From Pavlovales sp. CCMP2436 (Eukaryota > Haptophyta > Pavlovophyceae > Pavlovales), in assembly GCA_026770615.1 (NCBI GenBank), contig MU631318.1, forward strand, positions 468,029 to 483,226: a DNA stretch of 15,198 nucleotides, written 5' to 3'. The translations under genes and the position numbers were made by a program. Positions 1 to 7,347 of the stretch are shown here, one piece after another. The first letter of the stretch is position 1. Each line of letters opens with the position of its first letter. The notes under the pieces were generated by a model, which made no database searches, was not told the DNA's origin, and worked only from the letters and a program-made list of their open reading frames with translations.

Positions 1-669
1 TGTCGGATCTCCTTTCTTCACCTCAAAGCTGAATCTGTTTGATTTGCTGGTAACTGAGCAGGTACCCCAGCCCGTGGCGGTGGGCTGGTGGTAGCACGCG
101 GTGAGGCCACCTGGGTAGATAAGGTAGCTCCCGTTCGGCGCCATCGCGGAGAGCGGGCATGACGTCTCGCCAGTGGTGTCGGTTAGGTCGCAGCGGGAGG
201 CTAGTGGTATAATGTCTGTGCTCACGCACTCGAGAAACTTGTTCGTCGTGGGCGTAGTCGGCTTGCACACAAATTCCGTCCGCGTGATGTTCACGGGCGC
301 CGAGCCCGTGCAGCAGGGCACGAAGCTGACGGGTGGGCCGGCGCTCTTGGGACTCACATTGTCAGGAGTGCAGGCGAACTTTGCAGCGCTGAACGCCGGA
401 TGCGGCACGACGCTGGGGATGGGGACGGAGCCCAACATATCACCTGCACTGCCTGCTGTCGCGAGCGCGTTTAGAATGTAGTTGAGACGGCACTGCTCGT
501 TGGCGAGACTGCACTCGTTGGCGAGCTCGGTCGTGTTCTCCGCGCGCGGCGGCTGCGGTGCAACCAGCTCGGGCGGCGCCTGCGAGCAGAGCGTGCCGAG
601 TGCGGCCAGCGTGAGCGCGACAGCCGCAACGGCGGCGACGGCGTGCGCTGTCCGCGTGAGAGACCGCAT
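1..669 (-). CDS. Pectinacetylesterase/Notum-like hydrolase, first exon, intact copy (partial)
   Basis: The reverse complement reads without interruption from ATG at 669-667 to the window edge, giving 223 codons. This is 97% identical by hand count to exon 1 of the gene at 7345-11665 and stops one codon short of that exon's splice donor, so the rest of the gene, if present, lies to the left. Residues about 11-27 are hydrophobic and Ala/Val/Leu-rich after an Arg-containing start, which is a probable secretory signal peptide. The mature part is Cys-rich (C53, 60, 100, 119, 120, 135, 148, 160, 171, 192, 204) and has four N-glycosylation sequons (N45, N104, N127, N179). The last ~35 residues have the NRFSFEVKKGDPT pattern that in the pectinacetylesterase family leads directly into the GGGACW oxyanion strand. 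No catalytic residue lies inside the window. The upstream in-frame TGA supports the chosen start. The hydrolase identity is inferred from the right-hand copy. Confidence 0.8.
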   Translation of the reverse strand, partial: MRSLTRTAHAVAAVAAVALTLAALGTLCSQAPPELVAPQPPRAENTTELANECSLANEQCRLNYILNALATAGSAGDMLGSVPIPSVVPHPAFSAAKFACTPDNVSPKSAGPPVSFVPCCTGSAPVNITRTEFVCKPTTPTTNKFLECVSTDIIPLASRCDLTDTTGETSCPLSAMAPNGSYLIYPGGLTACYHQPTATGWGTCSVTSKSNRFSFEVKKGDPT

Positions 670-708
670 TGCGCAGGCGGGATCGCGACTCAAACGGGCG
701 CCCGCGGG
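1..708. repeat. Left arm of inverted duplication (partner 7295-8013)
   Basis: The reverse complement of 1-708 aligns with 7295-8013. I counted about 22 substitutions across the 669 coding positions. The right arm also has a 10-bp insertion just upstream of the start codon. Similarity begins at a shared CCCGCGGGCG about 40 bp upstream of the start codon and is lost beyond it. The left limit is set by the window edge, so the true arm may be longer. The arms are about 6.6 kb apart, oriented so that the two genes are divergently transcribed. Confidence 0.95.
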
Positions 709-1202
709 CACAAACTGAAATCTTGGGATGTTACAAAACTGAGATCTCGTTACAATATTAAGCACAAACTTGAGACGACGTTTAACCTTGGAACGCCTGG
801 GTACCTAAATTGCTCCTTGGGGATTATACAGCTCGCAATTTTCATTGGACGCTGAGACTCACAGCGGTAAAAATGGGCGCCACCAGCAGCACCAAGAACA
901 GGGGCACGCAGGATTCGACAACTTTCACTAGTCACACTGATAAACACACCCAGACAAACAGACCTCGGACCCACGCCAATTCGCGTCATACGCAGTAACA
1001 TCGGCTCACACTACAGAGGAACCAAACTATTTATCATAGGCCAACAACCGCAACCACCTTAGATGAGGAGAGAGCTTTTTAAGATAAGTGAAAGATTATT
1101 ATTGAGTCACCCCACCGCCTAAGATTAGACCAGGGGTTGGATATTACCGCCCTCGGCGGTTAGGCGAGCTGCGCATTAGCGCATGTCATTTTAATTTTTA
1201 GA
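709..1202. other. Upstream region of the left hydrolase copy, no gene seen
   Basis: This stretch contains the presumed promoter of the left copy (read leftward), but I see no convincing TATA element or conserved gene. Two small perfect hairpins lie side by side near the retrotransposon boundary: ACCGCC-CTC-GGCGGT at 1146-1160 and TGCGC-ATTA-GCGCA at 1170-1183. They are followed by an AT-rich run. On the - strand they lie just downstream of the retrotransposon 3' end. Confidence 0.5.
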
Positions 1203-3350
1203 CTACGACTTACTTAATAGGAAGAAAGGCAGCAGCAGTCAGGCAAATCTGATGTGTACGGCCGACGAATTCAGCCAGTGATCGCCCAGGTGGCGGGCCT
1301 ACGCGGCTTCATGCCACGACCGCGTCTCTTGTCGCTGGTGGTATACGCCCTTAGCCCACTCCTCGGTGCCGTCGTCGTCTGCGCCACCGTGTGCCGCACC
1401 GCCGCCACGAATGTTCTCCACACGCGCGCGCTATGATGACCTTTGCGTGTCCACGCAAGGCGCACATACCGATCTCCTGCCGCATCTTTCACAGGAGGGC
1501 GGTGCGTGCGAGCTGTTCGGAGGGAGCTCCCGTGCGCCCTCGCAGTGCGCGTGCGCCCATGCTGGCGAAGTCGGCGACCAGCGTTTCCAAGCCGACCGAA
1601 AACTTCCTAAAGGCGCCAACTGCGAGAGCAGTGAACGGGTCGCCGCCTGGGGGGCAGAAGGTCAGCGCGCGGGCCTCCATTGGGCCAGTCTGCCCGGCTG
1701 GTGTGCGGAAGAAGTCGCGGTCGAGCTTGATGAGTTCCTTGATGCGCTCGCCTGGTAGTGCGTCGGCGCGCCTGCCCACTGCGCCCTGCGGGTACTGCCC
1801 GTCGGTGTCCTTGTACCGAGTAGGGCAGAACGCGATGGTCTTGAGTTCGAATAGCCGCGGGACTGCACGCCCACACCAATTGTCGTACTCGGCGTAAAAG
1901 TCGACCTTCGGCCCGGGTCGCCGGCCGACTCCGCCGAAGTAGAGGTGGTAGGCCGCTGGGTTGGCGGCGAGCACCGAGCCAAAGATATCTTTAACCTCGG
2001 TGCGCGCGAACGCACCCACGGACCTCGCAAACTCCGCGAGGAGGGCGAAGATCGGGTCGTGCCGGAGCTTGGCGATGTGGCCGCCGGTGACGCCTGCGCC
2101 CGTGGCTACGACGAGGCTGTCTCCGAACGCGTCCGAAGAGCCGGGCGCCGCGCGCGACGAGGCCGGCGTAGATGGGGCTCTGGACGCCAAAGAAGCGCGC
2201 GGTGATCTCCACCCACTCGCCGGTGTTGCAGAGCCCGTAGCCGCCCGGTAGTGCAGCGACCCATGCGGAGCTGTTGCGATCGAGGCTCCTGAGGAGGTGT
2301 ACGGCGCGATCGCTGCGGTGTCGCGCATTGATCTGCATCTTAAGCACGTCGTACCGGTGAGCCTCCAGGTCGTCGGTGAGGTCCTTCTGCATGTCGAGGC
2401 ACAGCCTGCCGGCGCTCTTGTGCGTCGGCCATGCTTCCTCTGGAGATAGGTGGAGCACGGAGGTTGGCCGATCTCCGTTGGGCCCCTCTACTGTGGCGAT
2501 GTTGGACTCCTGCTGCAGCAGCAACCAGCAGCGGCGGAAGGCCTGTCCCTGTAGCGGCGGTGGCAGAGAGCCTGCCCCGGAAGACGGCAGCTGGTACGCG
2601 CGCCAGCCGTGCTGCTGCATGTTCACAAAGGAGTTCCGCCCCACCGTGCGCTCGACCTGCGGCAGCTCGAGCATCCCGCGCTGCGTGACGCCGCTGACCG
2701 GGTTGGTCGCGTCGGCCCACACGTCGAGAAAGGCTGGCACCACCTGCACCATGGCGTTACAGAAGGCGGCCGGCGCGATGTCGACCATTCGCCGAAGTCC
2801 GGCGCCACGGTAGCGGCGGGGAAGCGCGAGGCGGGCGGTCGCGAACTGATCGTCGTCGAGCGAGAATCCTAGCGCGTGCGTCGCCTGCGCGTGGATGATC
2901 GCGTCGAAGCGGGTGCATGCCTCACGCGAGTGGTCCGGGTAGCGCAAAGTACTCGAATTTTCGCGCCGTGGAAAAGAGGGTCAAGAGCCAGAGCTGTTGC
3001 TTGTGTGACGAGCTGAGCGAAGTGATTAGCTTGGTTGAGATGCATGCGATCTCGTCACACTTGCCAGCTAGGGCAAGCTTGATGTACTCCTCCGACCCGC
3101 TGGGGATGCCGTAGCACATGACGCCGTAGTACGGAGTCATGCCGTCGAGTAGGTGGCTGCGCGTCACCAGGCCGCGGTGGGTGTCGAGGGAATCGATGTG
3201 GGCCTCATCGATTCAGCACTCGCACTTGGCCGGTTGCACGACGAGGCCGAGACGCGCGAAGAGCGCGTCATGGAAGCGCTGCATCGCCGGGAAGACGATA
3301 TGGGGCGGGCCGACCGCCCGTACATCGTCCTCCGATCGTGCCCTGCCCAG
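1203..3350 (-). mobile_element. 5'-truncated non-LTR (LINE-like) retrotransposon
   Basis: The - strand carries degenerate reverse transcriptase sequence from the catalytic palm through the C-terminus (3350 down to 1489), followed by a ~290-bp 3' untranslated part. The 3' boundary near 1203 is set by a second copy at 13297-13649: both share sequence from ACTACGACTTACTT onward and diverge immediately outside it, next to A/T-rich DNA. The 5' end near 3350 is where recognisable RT sequence begins, just before the active-site motif. Such 5' truncation is typical of target-primed reverse transcription. No target-site duplication was found with confidence. Confidence 0.75.
1489..3350 (-). pseudogene. 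Reverse transcriptase of a non-LTR retrotransposon, broken
   Basis: Read on the - strand, the order of segments matches the second half of a LINE-type polyprotein. A degenerate active-site motif (SEDDV where Y/F-x-DD-V is expected, codons at 3335-3321) is followed by VGPPHIVFPAMQRF and by GLVVQPAKCEC, the usual 'GL-x-x-x-x-K' palm segment. An in-frame TGA lies at 3215-3213. The GVMCYGIPSGSEEY segment resembles the LINE 'GvPiGs' motif, and the thumb-like part includes FDAIIHAQATHALGF and LALPRRYRGAGLRR. Two frameshifts are evident, near 2945 (reading passes from KFEYFAL to RYPDHSREA) and near 2150 (into DAFGDSLVVATGAG). The C-terminal part reads RHDPIF...KVDFYAEYDN...LFELKTI. That VDF-x(n)-FELK spacing fits a PD-(D/E)XK, restriction-like endonuclease domain, which some LINE clades carry at this position. 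A TGA at 1491-1489 ends the frame. The gene is certainly inactive here. Confidence 0.75.
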
Positions 3351-3867
3351 CAGGACATGCCACCCAGCCAGCCACTAAGGCATTACATGGGAGCCTGCCA
3401 CCACAAGCCTGCAGATGGGGGTTGCACACCTCCCCACCTGTCCGCAGGCACGAGCCATAACGAGAAAGGTGGCTCGCTCCGCCGGCTCTAGGGCGCAACC
3501 CCTTAGTCCGGCGGCCCGGTCTCCCGGGGCGAGAGACTGTATCTTAAGCCGAGCGTGCGTCCTCGAGGTTTAGAGCCCCTCAGCAAAAATACAACCCCAA
3601 CAGACCCCCGTCCAGTCGTTGAACATGCTGCTTGGACGCCGGTTGCACCGGACGCTCAGCGGACTCCACGTATTCCATTTCTGGGGCGGTTAACCGAGTA
3701 GCTTAGCTGCGTGTGGTTCTTTGCCCCGCGATCGTTATGACCCCCCAAGTTGCTCACGATCTTGAGACCCGATCGGCTCGAGAGACTGCGCGTGAGAACC
3801 GCACGCAGAGTCCGTCCTAGCCACGCACCTCCAGTGCGCCGGAGGCAGATCGCGGGTGGGCTCGTTT

Positions 3868-3895
3868 GGTGATCTGCTTCACATCGCAGATCACC
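3868..3895. repeat. Perfect 10-bp inverted repeat, 8-nt loop
   Basis: GGTGATCTGC (3868-3877) and GCAGATCACC (3886-3895) are exact reverse complements separated by TTCACATC. No T-run follows on either strand, and no RNA family was recognised around it. Confidence 0.85.
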
Positions 3896-4130
3896 GAGTG
3901 CTTGGACTTCCTCGCAATTTGAGGGTCTCGCCCAAACCACCCTCGCTTGGTGCGTAGGTCACTCCAGAGGTAAAGCCCAGCCGTCCAACAAGATAGGCAC
4001 TGCAGAGAAGAGGAGGTAGGACTAGAGCGTACCGTTTCCCAGATCAGTTAACCATCCGCGAAGACAGCCGACCTCCCCTTGTCATTTAAATTTTATACTA
4101 ATAATTCTATCCCAAAAATATCCCAAAAAA

Positions 4131-4190
4131 ATTCAACTGACAATTTAACAAAAAATTCAACTGACAATATTTTTAAAAAATGTCAACTGA
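4131..4190. repeat. Short direct repeats around TCAACTGACA
   Basis: Three closely spaced copies of A-rich sequence followed by TCAACTGACA occur between about 4125 and 4192. The first two share the longer string ATTCAACTGACAAT; the third has a G inserted in place (TGTCAACTGACA). Confidence 0.7.
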
Positions 4191-4224
4191 CACCAAGTAC
4201 AAACAACAGTTCCAACAATCTGCT

Positions 4225-4260
4225 GGCTTAATCACGTTTTAAGGCTTAATCACGTTTTAA
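4225..4260. repeat. Perfect 18-bp tandem duplication
   Basis: GGCTTAATCACGTTTTAA occurs twice back to back (4225-4242 and 4243-4260) with no mismatch, which suggests a recent replication-slippage duplication. Confidence 0.95.
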
Positions 4261-4400
4261 ACAAATCGCCCAAGGAAAATCCGGTAACCCGCCTTCACGC
4301 TCCCCCTCTCCCCACGTTCTTCATCTTCGTCGTCGCCCCATCATCGAGCTCGCTCGAGCGCTGTCGTGCTCGCCTTTCTCGCCGACGTGCTGAATCCCGC

Positions 4401-4508
4401 CGCCCTTCATCTTCGTCCAGCACGCGGCTCGAGCTTGTCTTTCGTCGTGCTCGTCGCCCTTCAACTTCGTCTGGCACGCGGCTCAAGCTTGTCCTTCGTC
4501 GAGCTCGC
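4401..4508. repeat. 54-bp tandem repeat, about two degenerate copies
   Basis: A unit beginning CGCCCTTCA at 4401 recurs at 4455 with a few substitutions (for example CATCTTCGTCCAGC against CAACTTCGTCTGGC). Fragments of the same TTCGTCG-rich sequence continue on both sides. The period is a multiple of three, so one frame stays open through it, but no protein family is recognisable. Confidence 0.75.
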
Positions 4509-4754
4509 CCGTCGGTGCTCAAGTTCGCCCCGCCTACCTTCACGCGCGGCTCGTCCACGCGCGGGTTGTCCTCAAGCGGCCCAAGCTTGCCTGACACGTC
4601 GCATGCTGCTTCAGCTTGTGCTCGCCTTCCCGTCGTCCACGCGCCTGCAGATTTTTACCCGCATCGAGCACGTGCGGTGTCGAATGCCAGTTGCGCAAGT
4701 CAACACGCAACCCGCCGATCCCGGCGGTCTCGCCCATGACCCCCGACTGTGCGC

Positions 4755-5138
4755 GAGCCTCCCGTCAGCATCAAGACCCTCGCTCACACCGACTTCGTGG
4801 GACGGGGGGGCACACTCACGGAGGGCGGACGGGGTGGATGCACATCCTCCCCTTGACCCGCAGGTCGCAGCCAACCGCCAACCAAGCCCCTACCTCTCCT
4901 TCAGCCCCCATCCCTGCTTCGATACCAACATTGAGGAAAAGTGAGATCGAGCCTCCCGTCAGCATCAAGACCCTCGCTCACACTGACCTCGTGGGACACG
5001 GTGACGCACACCCACGGAGGGTAGACGGGATGCATGCTCATCCTCTTCTTGACCCGCAAGTCGCAGCCAACCGCCGACCGAGCCCCCACCTCTCAGCCCC
5101 CATCCCTGCTCCGGTACCAATATTGGGAAAAGTGAGAT
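4755..5138. repeat. 194-bp tandem duplication, two copies
   Basis: GAGCCTCCCGTCAGCATCAA begins at 4755 and again at 4949, and similarity continues to GTGAGAT at 4941-4947 and 5132-5138. The copies differ by substitutions and small indels, so the reading frame is not preserved between them. The open frame on the + strand across this stretch is therefore more likely a by-product of composition than a gene. Confidence 0.9.
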
Positions 5139-5402
5139 ATCATCGGCGCCGATTTCGGGATCCTTTTCCGCGTTCACAGGCGGGCGCAGCCCCTCACTCT
5201 TCTCGTCGTGCAGCCCCTCAGCCCGTGCGATGGACAGAACGGCCGTCTGGTCATTTGCTTACCGACCTATCAATAACCGATAAGCCCCTTAAGGTTTCCA
5301 AGCCCCTGTACGACCCGGACCCGTTTCTAGTTTGTGATCCAATTCGGGATTTTGTTGCAAACTGGATTTTTTTTCTTTGGTTTTACCATTCTGGTTTTAT
5401 CC
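5139..5402. other. Unannotated spacer before the SINE-like element
   Basis: No gene is seen. The last part (about 5320-5400) contains a T-rich run. It also has a short segment (GACCCGTTT...CCAATTCGGGA) that loosely matches 13886-13925, just outside the second SINE-like copy, so the repeat may extend somewhat beyond the limits given for it. Confidence 0.4.
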
Positions 5403-5772
5403 AGAATTGTTTGTAGGAGCCGCTGGGCCGCGCCACCGCCGCCGCCGTGAATTAAGGAATAATTTTAGAGTGACGTGTCCTTATGACAGCTCGCCTAGAG
5501 ACAACGATCTTTTCAGTCCGAAGTCTCAATCGCCTCCCCCGAGTCCCCGGCGCTCAACCAAATGCCGGGAAGGGGGGTGCGGGGCCAAACCGACTTAAGT
5601 AAAGGGTGCCCACCTATAGGGATCAAAGGCGTAAAGCACCCAGAATTGAACTCCGGACCTCGTTTCCAAAGGGCTGGGGTCCTGACCCATTAGACTAAGA
5701 TTCACTTCCAACTCACTTCCATCGGTGCGAGCTGGGTACCAGAGAAAACAAAGTTTTCTTAGGTTCACCAGG
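5403..5772 (-). mobile_element. tRNA-derived SINE-like element, copy A
   Basis: On the - strand, TAGTCTAATGGG (5697-5686) fits the Pol III A-box consensus TRGYNNARNNGG exactly, and GTTCAATTC (5651-5643) fits the B-box GWTCRANNC exactly. Their start-to-start distance is 46 nt, as in a tRNA. The B-box sits in a 5-bp T-arm-like stem (CCGGA / TCTGG, with one G-T pair). I could not fold a proper anticodon arm or acceptor stem, so this is not a functional tRNA gene. A ~200-bp body follows. The whole unit is repeated at 13944-14264 in the same orientation, and part of it at 14841-14898. The limits are the ends of similarity between copies A and B. Confidence 0.75.
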
Positions 5773-6107
5773 GGTTTACCAGGATGATCTTCTCTCACTG
5801 CAGATATCATGAAAGTCACCTCCCTCAACGCCTAGGGCGTTGCGGGTGTGTTGAAGGGTCATACTACACATTACTAATCTCAACTGAGATCGGACGTTAC
5901 TAAATAAGTAATCGATATAATTAATTAACTTTTCACATAATTAGTACTTTAAGTAGTCCTGCGGACTTCCTCTCCGCCTCCACCAGTAGCGCGCCCTGAG
6001 CTGCGCGAGCGTGCAGCTGTAACTGCGCCCCCCGAGGGGGGCGCTGCCTGGCTCGCTACCATGATGTTGCTCTTCGCCACCATGCTATTGCTTCTGTCAC
6101 GTGATGT
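5773..6107. other. Spacer with hairpins left of the satellite array
   Basis: No gene could be supported here. CAACGCC-TAG-GGCGTTG (5826-5842) is a perfect 7-bp hairpin. An AT-rich stretch follows (about 5860-5955), then GC-rich DNA carrying GCGCCCCCC-GA-GGGGGGCGC (6025-6044), a perfect 9-bp stem with a 2-nt centre. Confidence 0.6.
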
Positions 6108-7104
6108 GACGGGCGCTGTTTCGCGCGGTGGCGACCTGCACGCGGAGACGCCGCTCAAGGCTACCAAGGCTGCTACAACGATGATGCTTCCTGCGGCCGC
6201 CGCAGTGTGCGCGCTCGCAACGGTGCGATGCTGTCCACTCGAGGTACTCGCTGGCACCTCTCGACCACCCGTCTCGCTCGGGTTCTCAAGTGGATGTGCG
6301 TCGCGCGCTGCGGTGGGCGCTGCTGCGCGCGGCGGCGGGTCGCACGCGGACACGCCGCTCAAGGCTACCAAGGCTACGACGATGCTGCTTCCTGCGGCCG
6401 CCGCAGTGTGCGCGCTCGCAGCGTCGCGATGCTGTCCACTTAAGGTACTCGCTGGCACCTCTCGACCACCCGTCTCGCTCGGGTCTTCAAGTGGATGTGC
6501 GTCGCGCGCTGCGGTGGGCGCTGCTGCGCGCGGCGGCGGGTCGCACGCGGAAACGCCGCTCAAGGCTACCAAGGTTACGACGATGCTGCTTCCTGCGGCC
6601 GCCGCAATGTGCGCGCTCGCAGCGTCGCGATGCTGTCCACATGAGGTACTCGCTGGCACCTCTCGACCACCCGTCTCGCTCGGGTCTTCAAGTGGATGTG
6701 CGTCGCACGCTGCGGAGGGCGCTGCTGCGTGCGGCGGCGGGCAGCACGCGGAGACGCCGTTCAAGGCTACCGAGGCTACGACGATGCTGCTTCCTGCGGC
6801 CGCCGCAGTGTGCGCATTCGCAGCGTCGCAATGCTGTCCACTTGAGGTACTCGCTGGCACCTCTCGACCAACCGTCTCGCTCGGGTCTTTAAGTGGATAT
6901 GCGTCGCGAGCTTGCGGTGGGCGCTGCTGCGCGCGGCGGCAAGCCGCACACGGAGACGCCGCTCAAAGCTACCAAGGCTACGAAGACGATGCTGCTCCCT
7001 GCGGCCGCCACGGCAGGGCTGCGGCGGCCGAGGCGCGGCCGAGGCGGGGCGTGGGGGCCGGGGCGCACACACTCACACCCTTTGGTGTGAGTGCTGGTGC
7101 ATGA
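6061..7104 (+). CDS. Questionable repeat-protein reading frame over the satellite array
   Basis: A 347-codon frame starts at ATG 6061 with a hydrophobic, signal-like stretch (MMLLFATMLLLL) and then reads through about four 67-residue repeats (for example AETPLKATKATTMLLPAAAA and CCPLEVLAGTSRPPVSLG). A 1-nt and a 3-nt insertion in the last unit throw the final ~60 residues into another frame. Several points argue against a real gene. The opposite strand is open over much the same span (303 codons), and a third frame for 200 codons. A hand count of one unit gives GC of about 64% at third positions, lower than at first and second positions, unlike the hydrolase exons. Unit-to-unit changes also fall at all three codon positions. 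No family was recognised. Confidence 0.2.
   Translation: MMLLFATMLLLLSRDVTGAVSRGGDLHAETPLKATKAATTMMLPAAAAVCALATVRCCPLEVLAGTSRPPVSLGFSSGCASRAAVGAAARGGGSHADTPLKATKATTMLLPAAAAVCALAASRCCPLKVLAGTSRPPVSLGSSSGCASRAAVGAAARGGGSHAETPLKATKVTTMLLPAAAAMCALAASRCCPHEVLAGTSRPPVSLGSSSGCASHAAEGAAACGGGQHAETPFKATEATTMLLPAAAAVCAFAASQCCPLEVLAGTSRPTVSLGSLSGYASRACGGRCCARRQAAHGDAAQSYQGYEDDAAPCGRHGRAAAAEARPRRGVGAGAHTLTPFGVSAGA
6108..7015. repeat. 201-bp satellite, about 4.5 tandem units
   Basis: The anchor CTGGCACCTC starts at 6251, 6452, 6653 and 6854, which is exactly 201 bp apart. A second anchor, (A/C)TGCTTCC, is at 6184, 6385, 6586 and 6787, and CTGCTCCC at 6992. Units 2 and 3 are nearly identical; the outer units are more diverged, and the last carries insertions. 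The array is GC-rich and lies between AT-rich flanks. Because 201 is divisible by three, any frame open in one unit stays open through all of them. Confidence 0.95.
7070..7093. repeat. Perfect 10-bp hairpin right of the satellite array
   Basis: CACTCACACC (7070-7079) and GGTGTGAGTG (7084-7093) are exact reverse complements with a CTTT loop. The hairpin lies about 55 bp past the last satellite unit. Confidence 0.85.
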
Positions 7105-7344
7105 GGTTTGAGTCCATCGCTCGACCTCAGCCTGACGTCGACCAAGCCAGTGACTGAACAACACCTGTTAAACCATGCTGAGCCGCTAATATATATATAC
7201 TTTAATTAACTCATGGATCTTTCACAAACTAAAAACGGAGTTCGGACAAAGGTGGATAAAAGGTATGGTTCGGACGTCACTACAGATCGACGCTCCCGCG
7301 GGCGCACGCTTTAAGTCGCGATCCCGCCTGCGCTCTCCCACGCA
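7094..7344 (+). promoter_or_regulatory. Presumed upstream region of the right hydrolase copy
   Basis: The sequence drops to AT-rich DNA with an alternating TAATATATATATACT stretch (about 7187-7202) roughly 150 bp before the exon-1 homology. This could act as a TATA-like element, but that is inference. Only the last ~50 bp (from 7295) match the left copy's upstream DNA, so the two copies do not share a promoter region. Confidence 0.3.
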
Positions 7345-7347
7345 ATA
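7345..7347 (+). other. Lost start codon (ATG to ATA)
   Basis: Aligned to the left copy, GCA-ATG-CGG-TCT has become GCA-ATA-TGG-TCC. The change also creates an out-of-frame ATG at 7347-7349 that would open a different 75-codon frame. The hydrolase frame has no upstream in-frame ATG before a TAA at 7312-7314. Confidence 0.85.

Larger units (their letters stand above)
3351..4754. other. Gene-poor spacer
   Basis: No conserved coding sequence could be recognised on either strand. The left half (3351-4075) is about 55% GC and holds one perfect hairpin. The middle (4080-4270) is AT-rich with short direct repeats. The right half (4290-4754) is a C/T- and CG-rich low-complexity stretch that includes a degenerate 54-bp tandem repeat. 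Several frames stay open by chance because of this skewed composition. Confidence 0.6.

Noticed and set aside
842..931. Short hydrophobic - strand frame (VESCVPLFLVLLVAPIFTAV) resembling a membrane segment
   Set aside because: Only 29 codons between stops, no ATG, and no splice partner could be identified.
4366..5416. Long + strand frames over C/T-rich and tandemly duplicated sequence
   Set aside because: Composition-driven; the frame is not kept between the two copies of the 194-bp duplication, and no domain is recognisable.
5640..5700. Functional tRNA gene on the - strand
   Set aside because: A- and B-boxes are present, but no anticodon stem or 7-bp acceptor stem can be drawn, and the unit is repeated with a body, so it was called SINE-like.
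5949..6860. 303-codon frame on the - strand over the 201-bp array, with stretches faintly resembling ankyrin repeats
   Set aside because: It exists because the period is divisible by three and one unit lacks stops. The ankyrin resemblance needs gaps and misses the key TPLH and GH spacing.
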